Source: Flavobacterium sediminis
Lineage (GTDB): Bacteria; Bacteroidota; Bacteroidia; Flavobacteriales; Flavobacteriaceae
NCBI RefSeq assembly: GCF_003148385.1
Contig: NZ_CP029463.1
Location: 868,001 to 932,000, forward strand
Direction of reading: 5' to 3'
DNA: 64,000 nucleotides
The notes under the pieces were generated by a model, which did not search any database, was not told the origin of the DNA, and saw only the letters and a program-made list of their open reading frames with translations. Shown here piece by piece: positions 45,822-54,968 of the stretch (position 1 is the stretch's first letter; every line of letters begins with the position of its first letter). The position numbers were made by a program, and so were the translations under genes.

Positions 45822-46856
45822 TTAAGGCGCAGGATTCGGAATTAAATCCTGAACAGCATTAATTTCAGCAATAATTTCTTCATTCAACACAATATCAAAA
45901 GCGCTCCTATTCTCTTTTAATTGTTCCATAGTTGTTGCTCCGATAATAGTTGATGTTACAAATGCTTGTTCTTTCACAAAAGCAATAGCCATTTGAGCCA
46001 AAGACAACTTGTGTTTTTGAGCGATTTCCTGATACATTGCAGTTGCTTTGTAGCAATTGTCATTTGTATAGCGAGTAAATTGCGGAAACAGACCTATTCG
46101 TGATTTCGAATCAACACCGTTTAAGTGTTTTCCGGATAAAAAGCCGAAACCTAACGGCGAATACGCTAATAAACCAACTTCTTCACGAAGTGCTATCTCT
46201 GAAAGTCCGACTTCAAACAAACGATTTAGCAATGAATATGGATTTTGAATTGTAGCAATTCTAGGCAAACCGTGTTTTTCACTTTCCATCAAATAACGCA
46301 TTACCCCCCAAGGATTTTCATTAGAAACCCCTATATGGCGAATTTTCCCTTCTTTAATCAAACCGTCAAAAGTAGTTAAAACATCTAAAACACTATCTTC
46401 CCATCGGTGATCAATATCAGAAACTCCACGTTTTCCGAACATATTCATCACACGCTCCGGCCAGTGCATTTGGTAAAGATCAATGTAATCGGTTTGTAAA
46501 TTCTTCAAACTGTTTTCAACCGCTTCATGAATACTTTTTTTCGAAAAAGACAATGGCTGACGAATGTATTCCATCCCTCGATTAGGCCCGGCTATTTTAG
46601 TAGCAATAACCAACTGATCTCTTTTCCCTGTTTTTTTCAACCAAGAACCGATATAGCGTTCTGTACTTCCCAAAGTTTCTTTTCGGGCTGCTATAGGATA
46701 CATTTCGGCCGTATCAATAAAGTTAACCCCTTGATCGGTAATATAACTTAATTGTTCGTGTGCTTCTTGTTCCGTATTTTGTTCTCCAAAGGTCATTGTC
46801 CCCATACAAACTGTACTCACTTTGATGTCTGTTCTAGGCAGATTTATATATTTCAT
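45822..46856 (-). CDS. Aldo/keto reductase (Tas-like)
   Basis: A 344-residue NADPH-dependent oxidoreductase with a TIM-barrel fold. Catalytic Asp/Tyr in NFIDTAEMYP, Lys in VIATKIAGPNRG, His in YQMHWPERVMNMFGKR, and the NADPH-binding C-terminus FVTSTIIGATTMEQLKENR. The ~25-residue insert with WPERV resembles E. coli Tas. The physiological substrate is unknown. I start at ATG 46856 (MKYINLPRTDIKV) because a -7 element at 46880-46887 lies inside the longer frame. Confidence 0.9.
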   Translation of the reverse strand: MKYINLPRTDIKVSTVCMGTMTFGEQNTEQEAHEQLSYITDQGVNFIDTAEMYPIAARKETLGSTERYIGSWLKKTGKRDQLVIATKIAGPNRGMEYIRQPLSFSKKSIHEAVENSLKNLQTDYIDLYQMHWPERVMNMFGKRGVSDIDHRWEDSVLDVLTTFDGLIKEGKIRHIGVSNENPWGVMRYLMESEKHGLPRIATIQNPYSLLNRLFEVGLSEIALREEVGLLAYSPLGFGFLSGKHLNGVDSKSRIGLFPQFTRYTNDNCYKATAMYQEIAQKHKLSLAQMAIAFVKEQAFVTSTIIGATTMEQLKENRSAFDIVLNEEIIAEINAVQDLIPNPAP

Positions 46857-46879
46857 TTCAATTTTTATTAAGATTTGTC

Positions 46880-46887
46880 CAAATTTA
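46880..46887 (-). promoter_or_regulatory. -7 element of aldo/keto reductase gene
   Basis: TAAATTTG on the - strand, 23 nt from the ATG at 46856. Confidence 0.45.
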
Positions 46888-46902
46888 CGAACTTTCAAAA
46901 AC

Positions 46903-46940
46903 AAAAAAGGTCTAAACACAAATCGTTTTAGACCTTTTTA
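46903..46940 (-). terminator. Terminator of ompA-like gene
   Basis: AAAAAGGTCTAAA / TTTTAGACCTTTTT around a ~9-nt loop, 19 nt past the stop. Confidence 0.8.
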
Positions 46941-46958
46941 ACGAAGACTTAAGAAATC

Positions 46959-47924
46959 TTAGATCTCGTTCATCAGTTTTGATATTTCATCTAACTTCGG
47001 AGTCAAAATAATTTCAATACGTCTGTTTTTAGCTTTTCCATCAACAGTTTCATTAGATGCTAAAGGAGCATATTCTCCTCTACCAGCAGCCGTAAGGTTC
47101 TTTTTATCTATACCTTTATTTTCCGAAAGGATATTTACTATAGCAGTTGCTCTTTTAGTTGACAGATCCCAGTTGTTCTCTACTCCACCGCCAATGGTTC
47201 CGAGAATCTTATCATTGTCCGTGTGACCTTCAATTAAAACCGAAATATCCGGGTTTTGTGCTAAAACTTCTCCTAATGCTTTTACTGCTCTTCTACCTTC
47301 TGTTCCAACGGTCCAGCTTCCTGATTCAAACAGTAATTTATTTTCCATCGAAACGTATACTTTTCCGTTTCTGTGCTCAACTGTCAAACCTTTTCCTTCG
47401 AAAGCATTCAATGCTTTTGACAAAGATTCTTTCAATTTAGCCATAGCTGCTTCTTTTTCAGCCATCATCTTTTCTAACTCCGCTAAACGATTTGAAGAAG
47501 CTTCCAAATCTGATTTTAGTTTATCTAAACGCTCCTGTTCTGCATTTAATGCTTTTTCTTTGGCTTCAAGTTCGGCTAACAATTCTCTGTTCTTCTTCAT
47601 ATTGCTTTCCAAAGCATCATTGCTGTTCTTCTCTAATGCCGAATAAGATGATTTTAAATTATCCAGATTCTTTTTGGTCGCCGCATAATCTGATGCCAAC
47701 TTATCACGTTCTGCTTTTACTTTATCCAATTCGGATTGTAAAGCAGTTTTTTCAAGATCCAGTTTGTTGTTATTTGATTTAAGATCTTCATTCTCATCAG
47801 CCAGAGCATTGCGCTCTTTCTTTAGATTAGCGTATTTACTTTCAAGATCCTGGTAGATTTTTTTGGATACGCACGAAGTAGTTAAACTTAAAACTACTGC
47901 GGCTAAGATCATTTTTCTTATCAT
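46959..47924 (-). CDS. OmpA-family lipoprotein with coiled coil
   Basis: A 321-residue outer-membrane lipoprotein. Signal peptide with lipobox LTTSC (MIRKMILAAVVLSLTTSC), a long coiled coil (about residues 22-170, with repeats such as DKVKAERDKLASDYAATKK), and a C-terminal OmpA peptidoglycan-binding domain (LLFESGSW, ISVLIEGHTDND, NRRIEIIL). It probably ties outer membrane to murein. I start at ATG 47924; the longer frame to 47966 would overlap the xth stop and spoil the signal peptide. Confidence 0.88.
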   Translation of the reverse strand: MIRKMILAAVVLSLTTSCVSKKIYQDLESKYANLKKERNALADENEDLKSNNNKLDLEKTALQSELDKVKAERDKLASDYAATKKNLDNLKSSYSALEKNSNDALESNMKKNRELLAELEAKEKALNAEQERLDKLKSDLEASSNRLAELEKMMAEKEAAMAKLKESLSKALNAFEGKGLTVEHRNGKVYVSMENKLLFESGSWTVGTEGRRAVKALGEVLAQNPDISVLIEGHTDNDKILGTIGGGVENNWDLSTKRATAIVNILSENKGIDKKNLTAAGRGEYAPLASNETVDGKAKNRRIEIILTPKLDEISKLMNEI

Positions 47925-47952
47925 ATTACTAAATTTTATACTCCTGTGATTT

Positions 47953-48714
47953 TTATTCAATTTCAACTAATACCGGACAATGGTCAGAATGATGAGCTTC
48001 CGGTAAGATCAATGCTCTTTTTAATTTATCCTTTAACGGATCTGTTGCCAGACAATAATCGATTCTCCAGCCTTTATTATTAACCCTGGCTTTAGCTCTG
48101 TAACTCCACCAACTATAATTGTGCGGTTCTTTATTAAAGAAGCGAAAAGTGTCAATAAAACCACTTTTCATGAAAGCATCCAGCCAAGCTCTCTCTTCCG
48201 GCAAAAACCCGGAAACTTTAGCATTCCGAACCGGATCATGTATGTCAATTGCTTCGTGACAAATATTATAATCTCCACAGATTACCAGGTTGGGAATCTC
48301 TTTCTTTAATTTATCGACATACAATTGAAAATCGTCCATATATTGGAACTTGTGATCCAGACGATCGATATTAGTTCCGGAAGGCAAATACAGGCTCATA
48401 ACAGAAATATCACCAAAATCAGCTCGTAAATTTCTGCCTTCATCATCCATATAATCAATCCCAGTACCATAAACAACGTTATCAGGTTTTGTTTTACTTA
48501 AAATAGCAACACCACTATAACCTTTCTTTTTGGCTGAAAAATAATATTGGTAAGGATAACCGGCAAGTTCAATATCAAATTTAGGCACCTGATCTTCAGT
48601 AGCCTTTATTTCCTGCAAACAAATCACATCCGGACTCGCCTGCTGCAACCACTCTAAAAAGCCTTTGTTTATAGCTGCTCTTATCCCGTTAACATTATAG
48701 GAAATGATCTTCAT
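47953..48714 (-). CDS. xth: Exodeoxyribonuclease III
   Basis: A 253-residue AP endonuclease / 3'-5' exonuclease of base-excision repair. Conserved set: SYNVNGIRAAINKGF, VICLQEIKA (metal Glu), SVMSLYLPSG, CGDYNICHEAIDIHDP, GWRIDYCLA and AHHSDHCPV (catalytic Asp-His). Normal length. Precedes the OmpA-like gene on the same strand by 28 nt. Confidence 0.95.
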   Translation of the reverse strand: MKIISYNVNGIRAAINKGFLEWLQQASPDVICLQEIKATEDQVPKFDIELAGYPYQYYFSAKKKGYSGVAILSKTKPDNVVYGTGIDYMDDEGRNLRADFGDISVMSLYLPSGTNIDRLDHKFQYMDDFQLYVDKLKKEIPNLVICGDYNICHEAIDIHDPVRNAKVSGFLPEERAWLDAFMKSGFIDTFRFFNKEPHNYSWWSYRAKARVNNKGWRIDYCLATDPLKDKLKRALILPEAHHSDHCPVLVEIE

Positions 48715-48732
48715 TTTTCTTTAGTTTTCGTT

Positions 48733-48740
48733 CAAACCTA
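48733..48740 (-). promoter_or_regulatory. -7 element of xth
   Basis: TAGGTTTG on the - strand, 18 nt from the ATG. Confidence 0.4.
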
Positions 48741-48917
48741 CATAAAAATTCAGACTTAACGAAAATTTTAAAGGACATTTTTACATCTAATCTGAAAGCA
48801 AAATTATAACATTTTAAGCATAAAACACAATGCCTTAAAAATCAACACAGTAACAATTTTTGTGAAATATATTTTAGGCTCTGTCAAGCAAAAACTTAAA
48901 ATATTAAGGAGAATTGC

Positions 48918-48925
48918 TATCTTTG
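48918..48925 (+). promoter_or_regulatory. -7 element of olsF
   Basis: TATCTTTG, 23 nt before the ATG at 48949. Confidence 0.5.
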
Positions 48926-48948
48926 TTTTTCGTTCAAACAACAATTAA

Positions 48949-50742
48949 ATGGGATTAGTTACAGCCAAAGAAGTAGCCAAAGCGATTAATGCTGATAAAT
49001 ATGGTTTTTTAGGTACATTTTCAGGATGGTTACTGATGAAGGTCCTTAAAATTTCTACTCTCAATAAAATCTATGACCGCAATAAGCATTTAAAAGACCT
49101 TGAATTTTTGAATGCTATTTTAAATGAGTTTCAAATTAAATTTGAAATTCCGGAAGAAGACTTTAAACGAATACCGAAAGACGGAGCTTATATAACGATT
49201 TCAAACCACCCTTTGGGCGGAATTGACGGGATCTTGCTTTTAAAACTCATGCTGGAAAAAGAGCCTGATTTTAAAATCATTGCTAATTTTCTATTGCATA
49301 GAATTGAGCCCATGAAGCCTTATATAATGCCTGTAAATCCTTTTGAAAATCATAAAGATGCCAAATCGAGTGTTGCAGGAATAAAGGAAACCTTACGTCA
49401 TTTGTCTGAAGGAAAACCTTTAGGGATGTTTCCGGCAGGCGAAGTTTCTACTTATAAAGATGGCAAACTTGTTGTTGACAAACCCTGGGAAGAAAGCGCA
49501 ATCAAAATTATCAAAAAAGCGAATGTCCCGGTGGTTCCTATCTATTTTCACGCTAAAAACAGTAAACTTTTTTACTTTTTAGCAAACCTGAATGATACCC
49601 TTAGAACAGCCAAGTTACCTAGTGAACTGTTGACTCAGAAAAACAGAATCATAAAAGTCCGTATCGGTAAACCCATAACAGTTGCTGAGCAAAATGAACA
49701 CGAATCTATTGAAGATTACGGTGATTTTTTAAGAAGAAAAACATACATGCTTTCCAATGTTTTTGAAAGCGATCAAAAATTAATCAATACACCTTCATTA
49801 AAAATTCAAAAAACGCCTAAACAAATTGCTAAGCCGGCTAATCAAGAGCAAATTTTAGAGGAAATAGCATTTTTAAAAGGTGCTGATTACCGTTTGTTAC
49901 AAAGTAAAAATTACGAAGTATTTTTAGTTACTGCCGATAAGATCCCGAACATCTTACATGAAATAGGTCGTTTACGAGAGATCACCTTTAGGGAAGTTGG
50001 CGAAGGAACGAACGAATCTATAGACTTAGACCAATACGACAAATACTACCACCACATGTTTTTGTGGGATGATGAAACGCAACAAATTGCCGGTGCTTAC
50101 CGAATGGGATTAGGAACTGACATTTATACCAAATACGGAATTGACGGGTTCTATCTTCACGAACTATTCCGTTTTGAACCGGAATTGTATGACATGATGA
50201 GTAAGTCTATCGAAATGGGACGTGCTTTCATTTGTAAAGAATACCAGCAAAAACCAATGCCTTTATTTTTGTTGTGGAAAGGAATCGTTCATACTACCCT
50301 GCGATTCCCGGAACACAAATATTTAATAGGTGGTGTTAGTATCAGCAATCAGTTTTCTGATTTCTCAAAATCGTTGATGATTGAATTCATGAAATCGCAT
50401 TACTATGATCCTTATATTGCACAATATGTAAGACCTAAAAAGGAATACAAGGTAAAATTAAAAGATGCCGATAAGGATTTTGTATTTAATGAAACAGAAT
50501 CAGATCTAAATAAATTTGACAAGATCATCGATGAAGTTGAACCGGGAAATTTACGTTTGCCAGTATTGATAAAAAAATACATTAAACAAAATGCTCGTGT
50601 AGTTGCTTTTAATGTAGATCCATTGTTCAACAATTCTGTTGATGGTTTAATGTATATAAAAATCTCTGATTTACCGGAAAGTACAGTTAAACCGGTTATG
50701 GAAGAATTCCAAGCTGAATTAGAACGAAAAGAAAAAGGATAA
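48949..50742 (+). CDS. olsF: Bifunctional acyltransferase, OlsF-like (ornithine lipid synthesis)
   Basis: A 597-residue fusion. Residues ~60-290 are a PlsC-type O-acyltransferase (ISNHPLGGIDGILLLKLM, with one residue more than the usual His-x4-Asp; GMFPAGEVSTY). Residues ~310-540 are a GNAT-like N-acyltransferase (REVGEGTNESIDLDQYDKYY; GAYRMGLGTDIY). OlsF proteins with this order, described in Serratia and Flavobacterium johnsoniae, make ornithine lipids: the C-terminal part N-acylates ornithine and the N-terminal part adds the second acyl chain. The exact amino acid acylated here is not readable. Confidence 0.85.
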   Translation: MGLVTAKEVAKAINADKYGFLGTFSGWLLMKVLKISTLNKIYDRNKHLKDLEFLNAILNEFQIKFEIPEEDFKRIPKDGAYITISNHPLGGIDGILLLKLMLEKEPDFKIIANFLLHRIEPMKPYIMPVNPFENHKDAKSSVAGIKETLRHLSEGKPLGMFPAGEVSTYKDGKLVVDKPWEESAIKIIKKANVPVVPIYFHAKNSKLFYFLANLNDTLRTAKLPSELLTQKNRIIKVRIGKPITVAEQNEHESIEDYGDFLRRKTYMLSNVFESDQKLINTPSLKIQKTPKQIAKPANQEQILEEIAFLKGADYRLLQSKNYEVFLVTADKIPNILHEIGRLREITFREVGEGTNESIDLDQYDKYYHHMFLWDDETQQIAGAYRMGLGTDIYTKYGIDGFYLHELFRFEPELYDMMSKSIEMGRAFICKEYQQKPMPLFLLWKGIVHTTLRFPEHKYLIGGVSISNQFSDFSKSLMIEFMKSHYYDPYIAQYVRPKKEYKVKLKDADKDFVFNETESDLNKFDKIIDEVEPGNLRLPVLIKKYIKQNARVVAFNVDPLFNNSVDGLMYIKISDLPESTVKPVMEEFQAELERKEKG

Positions 50743-50763
50743 AAAGAGAATCTTATATAAAAT

Positions 50764-50794
50764 AAAAAAGTCTGCAATTTGCAGACTTTTTTAT
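50764..50794. terminator. Bidirectional hairpin terminator
   Basis: AAAAAAGTCTGCAA / TTGCAGACTTTTTT between the convergent olsF and TM2 genes. Confidence 0.85.
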
Positions 50795-50795
50795 T

Positions 50796-51059
50796 TTAGA
50801 ACCAAGGTCTTTTTCCTACCTGATATGTTTGATAAAATTCTTCGTCTGATTTCGTAAGGTATATGATCCCTTCTATAAAAGGAATAATTCCTAAAATACC
50901 ACAACTTACAAAAGAAATGATAAGTTGGATAATCCCTTCTTTAGTATACCCTAAAATGAATTTATGAATTCCTAAACTTCCGATTAGGATTGCACAGATC
51001 CCAGCAACTAATTTTTTATTTTCCTGCTGAGGCTGATTCGTTTCATTAAATGTTTCCAT
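50796..51059 (-). CDS. TM2-domain membrane protein
   Basis: An 87-residue protein with two hydrophobic segments and the TM2 core (GSLGIHKFILGYTKEGIIQL, then a second span and EGIIYLTKSDEEFYQTY). The function of bacterial TM2 proteins is not established. It lies downstream of the 2-hydroxyacid dehydrogenase fusion gene on the same strand. Confidence 0.85.
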   Translation of the reverse strand: METFNETNQPQQENKKLVAGICAILIGSLGIHKFILGYTKEGIIQLIISFVSCGILGIIPFIEGIIYLTKSDEEFYQTYQVGKRPWF

Positions 51060-51098
51060 AATTTGTTTTAGTTTTATTACAATGCTAAAATAGTTTTT

Positions 51099-52453
51099 TT
51101 ATTTTAATTTATCATCTTTTGGCTCCCAAAGTTCAATTTTGTTTCCTTCCGGATCTAAGATCCAGGCAAACTTCCCATAATCGTATTCTTCCGTTTGTCC
51201 AACCTGAGAAATTCCTGCTTGCTCCAATTGCAATAATAAAAACTCCAAATTATCAACTCTCAGGTTAATCATAAAATCTTTTTCGGACGGATCAAAATAT
51301 TTCGTTTTAGCATCAAAAGGGCTCCATTGGGTTAAACAATCTTCTCCTTTATCATTCTTCCACCAAAAGGTACTCCCGTATTGATCACTTAAGAAACCAA
51401 GATGTTTTGCATACCAATCTTTTAAATCTTTCGGATTCTTACTTTTAAAGAAAAAACCGCCGATTCCTGTCACTTTCTTAGGCTGAACCTCAACATCTTC
51501 TTTCAAGCCATAAAATAGCTTAATTTTATCTACAATAGTTTGTGCTAACTTTTCGTGACTTTCAAAGGTCCAACCGGCAATATGTGGTGTCAACAAAACA
51601 TTTTCAGCTTCTAATAGGTACTGAAATGCTTTCGGTTTTTCTTCTTCAAATAATGTTTCGAATGAAAGTTTTTCGTATTCCAACACATCCAATCCTGCTC
51701 CTAAAATTTTTTGGTTTTGCAGAGCTTCTGCCAAGTCTTTCGTCACTACACTTTTACCACGTGCTGTATTAATCAGCCAAAATGGCTTTGCAAAACCCTC
51801 AATAAAAGCTTTATTCACCATTTTATCCGTTAAAGGTGTCCACGGCGTATGCAAACTGACAATATCTGCTTTTTGTTGAAATTCTTCAAACAAAACCTGC
51901 TTTGCATTAGTATCTCCTACACCTTCTAAAATATCATAGCATAAAACCTCAACATCAAAACCTCTTAATTTCTTGGCAAACGATTTTCCCATATTACCAT
52001 AGCCAATAATTCCGACCGTTTTTCCGTCTAATTCATATCCTCGGTTAGCCTCTCGATTCCAATGTCCTGATTTTACTTCATTATTTGCTTTATTCAGATT
52101 ATTGAACAAAGATAACAACATCCCTAAGGCATGTTCCCCACCGCATTCCTATTCCCTTCAGGAGCAGCAATTAAATGGATTCCTTTGGCTTCTGCATAAT
52201 CAATGTCTATACTTTCCAGACCTGCCCCGACACGAGCAATAAACTGAAGATTCCTGGCTCTATCTAAAAAAGTTTTATCTATTTTAAATCGACTGCGAAT
52301 AACAATTCCGTGATAATTTTCAATCTTAGCTTCTATTTCTTCTTTAGATGAAGTATAGTCGGCTTCATTTTGAAAACCCAATGCTTCTAATTGATTCCAC
52401 AATATAGGGTTATTAGAATCGATGTGTAGTATTTTAATATCTTTAGTTTCCAA
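51099..52453 (-). pseudogene. D-2-hydroxyacid dehydrogenase (SerA-like) fused to a VOC domain; frameshifted as read
   Basis: The first ~315 residues are an NAD-dependent 2-hydroxyacid/3-phosphoglycerate dehydrogenase: IVIRSRFKID, ARVGAGLESIDI, NAD loop GIIGYGNMGKSF, NTARGKSVV and LTPHIAGWT (catalytic Arg and His). From Val328 it continues without a stop into a ~120-residue VOC (glyoxalase-like) domain: GFFFKSKNPKDLKDWYAKHL to WILDPEGNKIELWEP. The frame breaks at the four C at 52136-52139; one more C restores RNAVGEHALGMLLSLFNNLN and a ~451-residue protein. I start at TTG 52453 because the -7 element at 52482-52489 lies upstream of it. Confidence 0.8.
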
Positions 52454-52481
52454 TCTTATCTTGTTTAATAAATATGTATAA

Positions 52482-52489
52482 CAAAGATA
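52482..52489 (-). promoter_or_regulatory. -7 element of dehydrogenase-VOC gene
   Basis: TATCTTTG on the - strand. The leader of about 22 nt has no ATG in frame, pointing to the TTG at 52453 as start. Confidence 0.5.
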
Positions 52490-52525
52490 TTGAAAACTTA
52501 TAATGATAAAGGAAGGTTTTAGAAA

Positions 52526-52553
52526 CAAAAAATCCCGCTAAATGCGGGATTTA
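52526..52553 (-). terminator. Terminator after tRNA-Val
   Basis: AAATCCCGC, loop ATTTA, GCGGGATTTTTT in the - strand direction, 8 nt past the tRNA. Confidence 0.8.
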
Positions 52554-52560
52554 AATCTTG

Positions 52561-52635
52561 TGGGCGATGAGGGATTCGAACCCCCGACCCCCTCGGTGTA
52601 AACGAGGTGCTCTGAACCAGCTGAGCTAATCGCCC
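52561..52635 (-). tRNA. tRNA-Val (anticodon TAC)
   Basis: The - strand reads GGGCGATTAGCTCAGCTGG and folds as a cloverleaf: acceptor GGGCGAT/ATCGCCC, anticodon stem CCTCG/CGAGG around TTTACAC (anticodon TAC, valine), and T-arm GGGGGTTCGAATCCC. CCA is not encoded; the sequence after the discriminator A is CAA. It has its own promoter and terminator. Confidence 0.96.
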
Positions 52636-52682
52636 TTTCGGTGCTTTACCTTACTGTTGTTATCAGTTCTGTATTGCGAGTG

Positions 52683-52712
52683 CAAATATACACTCATTAT
52701 TTGTATTTGCAA
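52683..52712 (-). promoter_or_regulatory. Promoter of tRNA-Val
   Basis: On the - strand TTG (52712-52710), a 19-nt spacer and TATATTTG (52690-52683). The best-matched promoter in the window, with a pre-tRNA leader of about 40 nt. Confidence 0.7.
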
Positions 52713-52730
52713 GTCTTTTTTGTAAAAAAA

Positions 52731-53945
52731 TTATAAAATTTCTGCAACTACAAATGTGCTTCCACCTACAAAAATCATATCTTTCTCATTTGCAAGCGCT
52801 AATGCTTTTTCATAGCCTTCTGCAACAGAATTAAATTTTTCACCTTTAAGTCCTATTTTATTCGCTTCTAGCTTTAATTCTTCGGCATCGAGCCCTCTTT
52901 CGATATTCGGGCAAACAAAATAATAGTGCGCATCAACGGGAAATAAAGGCAAGATCTCATTCAGATCTTTGTCTTTTACAAAACCTAGGACAATATGTAA
53001 TTTTTTATAGGTCTGTTCTTTGATTTGATCTATTACATAACGAAGCCCATCAACATTATGCGCAACATCACAAACTACCAAAGGTTTTTTATGTAATTCC
53101 TGCCATCTTCCCTGCAATCCGGTATTATGAACAACATGCTTCAATCCATTCACAATATCTTGTTTCGCTATTGTAAAATATTTTTGCAAGATCGAAATTG
53201 CCGTTAAAACCGTTCTGATATTTTTTTCCTGATAATTTCCTTTTAAATCAGAATCGTAATGAGGAAAATGCTTATCCTGTGCGTAATGAAGTTCAGCCAA
53301 TTTTTCTTCGGCTCTTTGTTCAAAGACCGGTTTTGTTTCCGAAGTATATTCACCAATAACTACAGGGATGCGACTTTTAATTATTCCGGCTTTCTCATAA
53401 GCTATCTGTGCTAATGTATCTCCTAAATATTGCTTATGATCCATTCCTATATTGGTAATAATTGCCAATAACGGATCTATATGATTCGTTGAATCTAACC
53501 TTCCTCCTAAACCGGCTTCAATTATTGCTACATCTACTTTTTCATGTGCAAAGTAATCAAAAGCCAAAGCAGTGGTCATTTCAAAAAAACTAGGCTTGTA
53601 TTGTTCAAAAAACTCCTTATTCTCAGCAACAAAATTAGTCACATAATCTTTACCGATCTTTTTCCCGTTTATTTTAATACGTTCTCTATAATCTTTTAAA
53701 TGGGGCGACGTATAAAGTCCGACTTTAAAACCGGCTTCTTGAAAAATGGAGGCCAACATTGACGAAGTAGATCCTTTGCCGTTAGTTCCGGCTATATGAA
53801 TTGACTTAAAATATTTTTGAGGACTATTGAGATGATTACAAAGTAAATGAATGCCTTTTAAATCTGCTTTATAGGCAGTAGCGCCTTTGCTTTGAAACAT
53901 AGGCAACTGCTGGAATAACCATTCGGTAGTTTCTGTATAATTCAT
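52731..53945 (-). CDS. folC: Folylpolyglutamate / dihydrofolate synthase
   Basis: A 404-residue Mur-ligase-like enzyme that adds glutamate to dihydropteroate and to folates. ATP loop SIHIAGTNGKGSTSSMLA, then GLYTSPHLKDYRERI, EAGLGGRLDSTN and DVAHNVDG. Usual length. A -7 element lies 39 nt upstream. Probably transcribed alone, with the tonB-exbD-exbB genes upstream closed by a terminator. Confidence 0.94.
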   Translation of the reverse strand: MNYTETTEWLFQQLPMFQSKGATAYKADLKGIHLLCNHLNSPQKYFKSIHIAGTNGKGSTSSMLASIFQEAGFKVGLYTSPHLKDYRERIKINGKKIGKDYVTNFVAENKEFFEQYKPSFFEMTTALAFDYFAHEKVDVAIIEAGLGGRLDSTNHIDPLLAIITNIGMDHKQYLGDTLAQIAYEKAGIIKSRIPVVIGEYTSETKPVFEQRAEEKLAELHYAQDKHFPHYDSDLKGNYQEKNIRTVLTAISILQKYFTIAKQDIVNGLKHVVHNTGLQGRWQELHKKPLVVCDVAHNVDGLRYVIDQIKEQTYKKLHIVLGFVKDKDLNEILPLFPVDAHYYFVCPNIERGLDAEELKLEANKIGLKGEKFNSVAEGYEKALALANEKDMIFVGGSTFVVAEIL

Positions 53946-53983
53946 TTGGAGCGAAACTTTTAGGGTTAAAAAATCGTAATTAC

Positions 53984-53991
53984 CAAAGTTA
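53984..53991 (-). promoter_or_regulatory. -7 element of folC
   Basis: TAACTTTG on the - strand within CAAAGTTACG. The same ten bases occur again at 54011-54020, so there may be two tandem start sites. Confidence 0.4.
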
Positions 53992-54075
53992 CGTTTTTTC
54001 TTTGGGACTACAAAGTTACGGCAAGTTCTACTATAATTGTTCTCCTATTTTTGCTAAAAAGATATAGTCTAAACA

Positions 54076-54113
54076 CAAAAGCCATCTTATAGTAACTATA
54101 AGATGGCTTTTTA
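54076..54113 (-). terminator. Terminator of tonB-exbD-exbB
   Basis: AAAAGCCATCTTATAGT / ACTATAAGATGGCTTTT long perfect stem with T-runs, 17 nt past the tonB stop. Confidence 0.88.
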
Positions 54114-54129
54114 ATTTATTTTCAGTTTA

Positions 54130-54933
54130 CTATTCCCCTAATTTAAAGTTAATTACTACAAACCCTATTTGTGTCTCAGGCGCTTTGGCGTCAGGTTGCC
54201 ATTTAAAACTTTTAGCCGTTTCTAAAGCAGGATTCACTAAGCAAGGATTGGTATTAGTAGTTCCTTGAGTTCGTTCGGCTTTTATAACCGTTCCGTTACG
54301 GTTTACCCAGACTTTCACTACAACTCTGCCTTCTTCATTACAATCCTGAACTTTTTTACTGTTCCCAGCTAATTTTCGTCCGGCTAATCCCCAACCCGTT
54401 CCGTTTCCGGAACCATTACCCGAACCGTTCCCATAAAAACTATTCGCATAAATACTTCCGTTCGGATCTCCTTTATCTCCCGGAAGTCCGTCATTTCCAT
54501 GTCCTCCGGTTGTTTGCCCATCAGATTTAGGACCATTCAACAAAGCGTCTAAAGCATTAGTAGCTTCTTTAGAAGGCTTAGGTGTCTCTACCTTTGGTTT
54601 TGGCGTTTCTTTCGGAGTTTCGGTTTTTGGTTTCGTATCATTCTTTGTCGGAGTCACTGTAACCGGTGAATCTTCATCTTGGGTTAACACCTCATCATTC
54701 TGAGAAGTTACCGGTTGACTTACCGAAGGCTGAGGCGCGCTTTTTATCGGTTCAGTAGGTTGAATTTCTCCTTGCCCCACATCACTGGTTCCGAAATTGA
54801 TAGCAATACCATTCTCAGGAGGCGGATCCATATAGGACAACCCTAAAAATGTGATCAACAGAAAAAGCATCACAAAAATTGCACTTGTGATGACAAAGGA
54901 TTTTTTCTCTTCTTCTGTTTCTAAAAATTTCAT
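54130..54933 (-). CDS. tonB: TonB-family energy transducer
   Basis: A 267-residue inner-membrane protein: one N-terminal span (about residues 14-34, AIFVMLFLLITFLGLSYM), a Pro/Thr/Lys-rich periplasmic spacer (TPKETPKPKVETPKPSKEAT), a Gly/Asn-rich patch (NGSGNGSGNGTGWG), and a C-terminal TonB-like domain (EGRVVVKVWVNRNGTVIKA). With ExbB and ExbD it would carry proton-motive energy to outer-membrane receptors, or act as a TolA analogue. The C-terminal domain is shorter than E. coli TonB and lacks its usual YP motif. Confidence 0.82.
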   Translation of the reverse strand: MKFLETEEEKKSFVITSAIFVMLFLLITFLGLSYMDPPPENGIAINFGTSDVGQGEIQPTEPIKSAPQPSVSQPVTSQNDEVLTQDEDSPVTVTPTKNDTKPKTETPKETPKPKVETPKPSKEATNALDALLNGPKSDGQTTGGHGNDGLPGDKGDPNGSIYANSFYGNGSGNGSGNGTGWGLAGRKLAGNSKKVQDCNEEGRVVVKVWVNRNGTVIKAERTQGTTNTNPCLVNPALETAKSFKWQPDAKAPETQIGFVVINFKLGE

Positions 54934-54968
54934 TCTAATATACTTTAAAATCCGTTGAAAACTATAAC

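Noticed and set aside
46857-46919. Upstream start for the aldo/keto reductase
   Set aside because: It contains a -7 element and non-family sequence. MKYINLPRTDIKV fits the family start.
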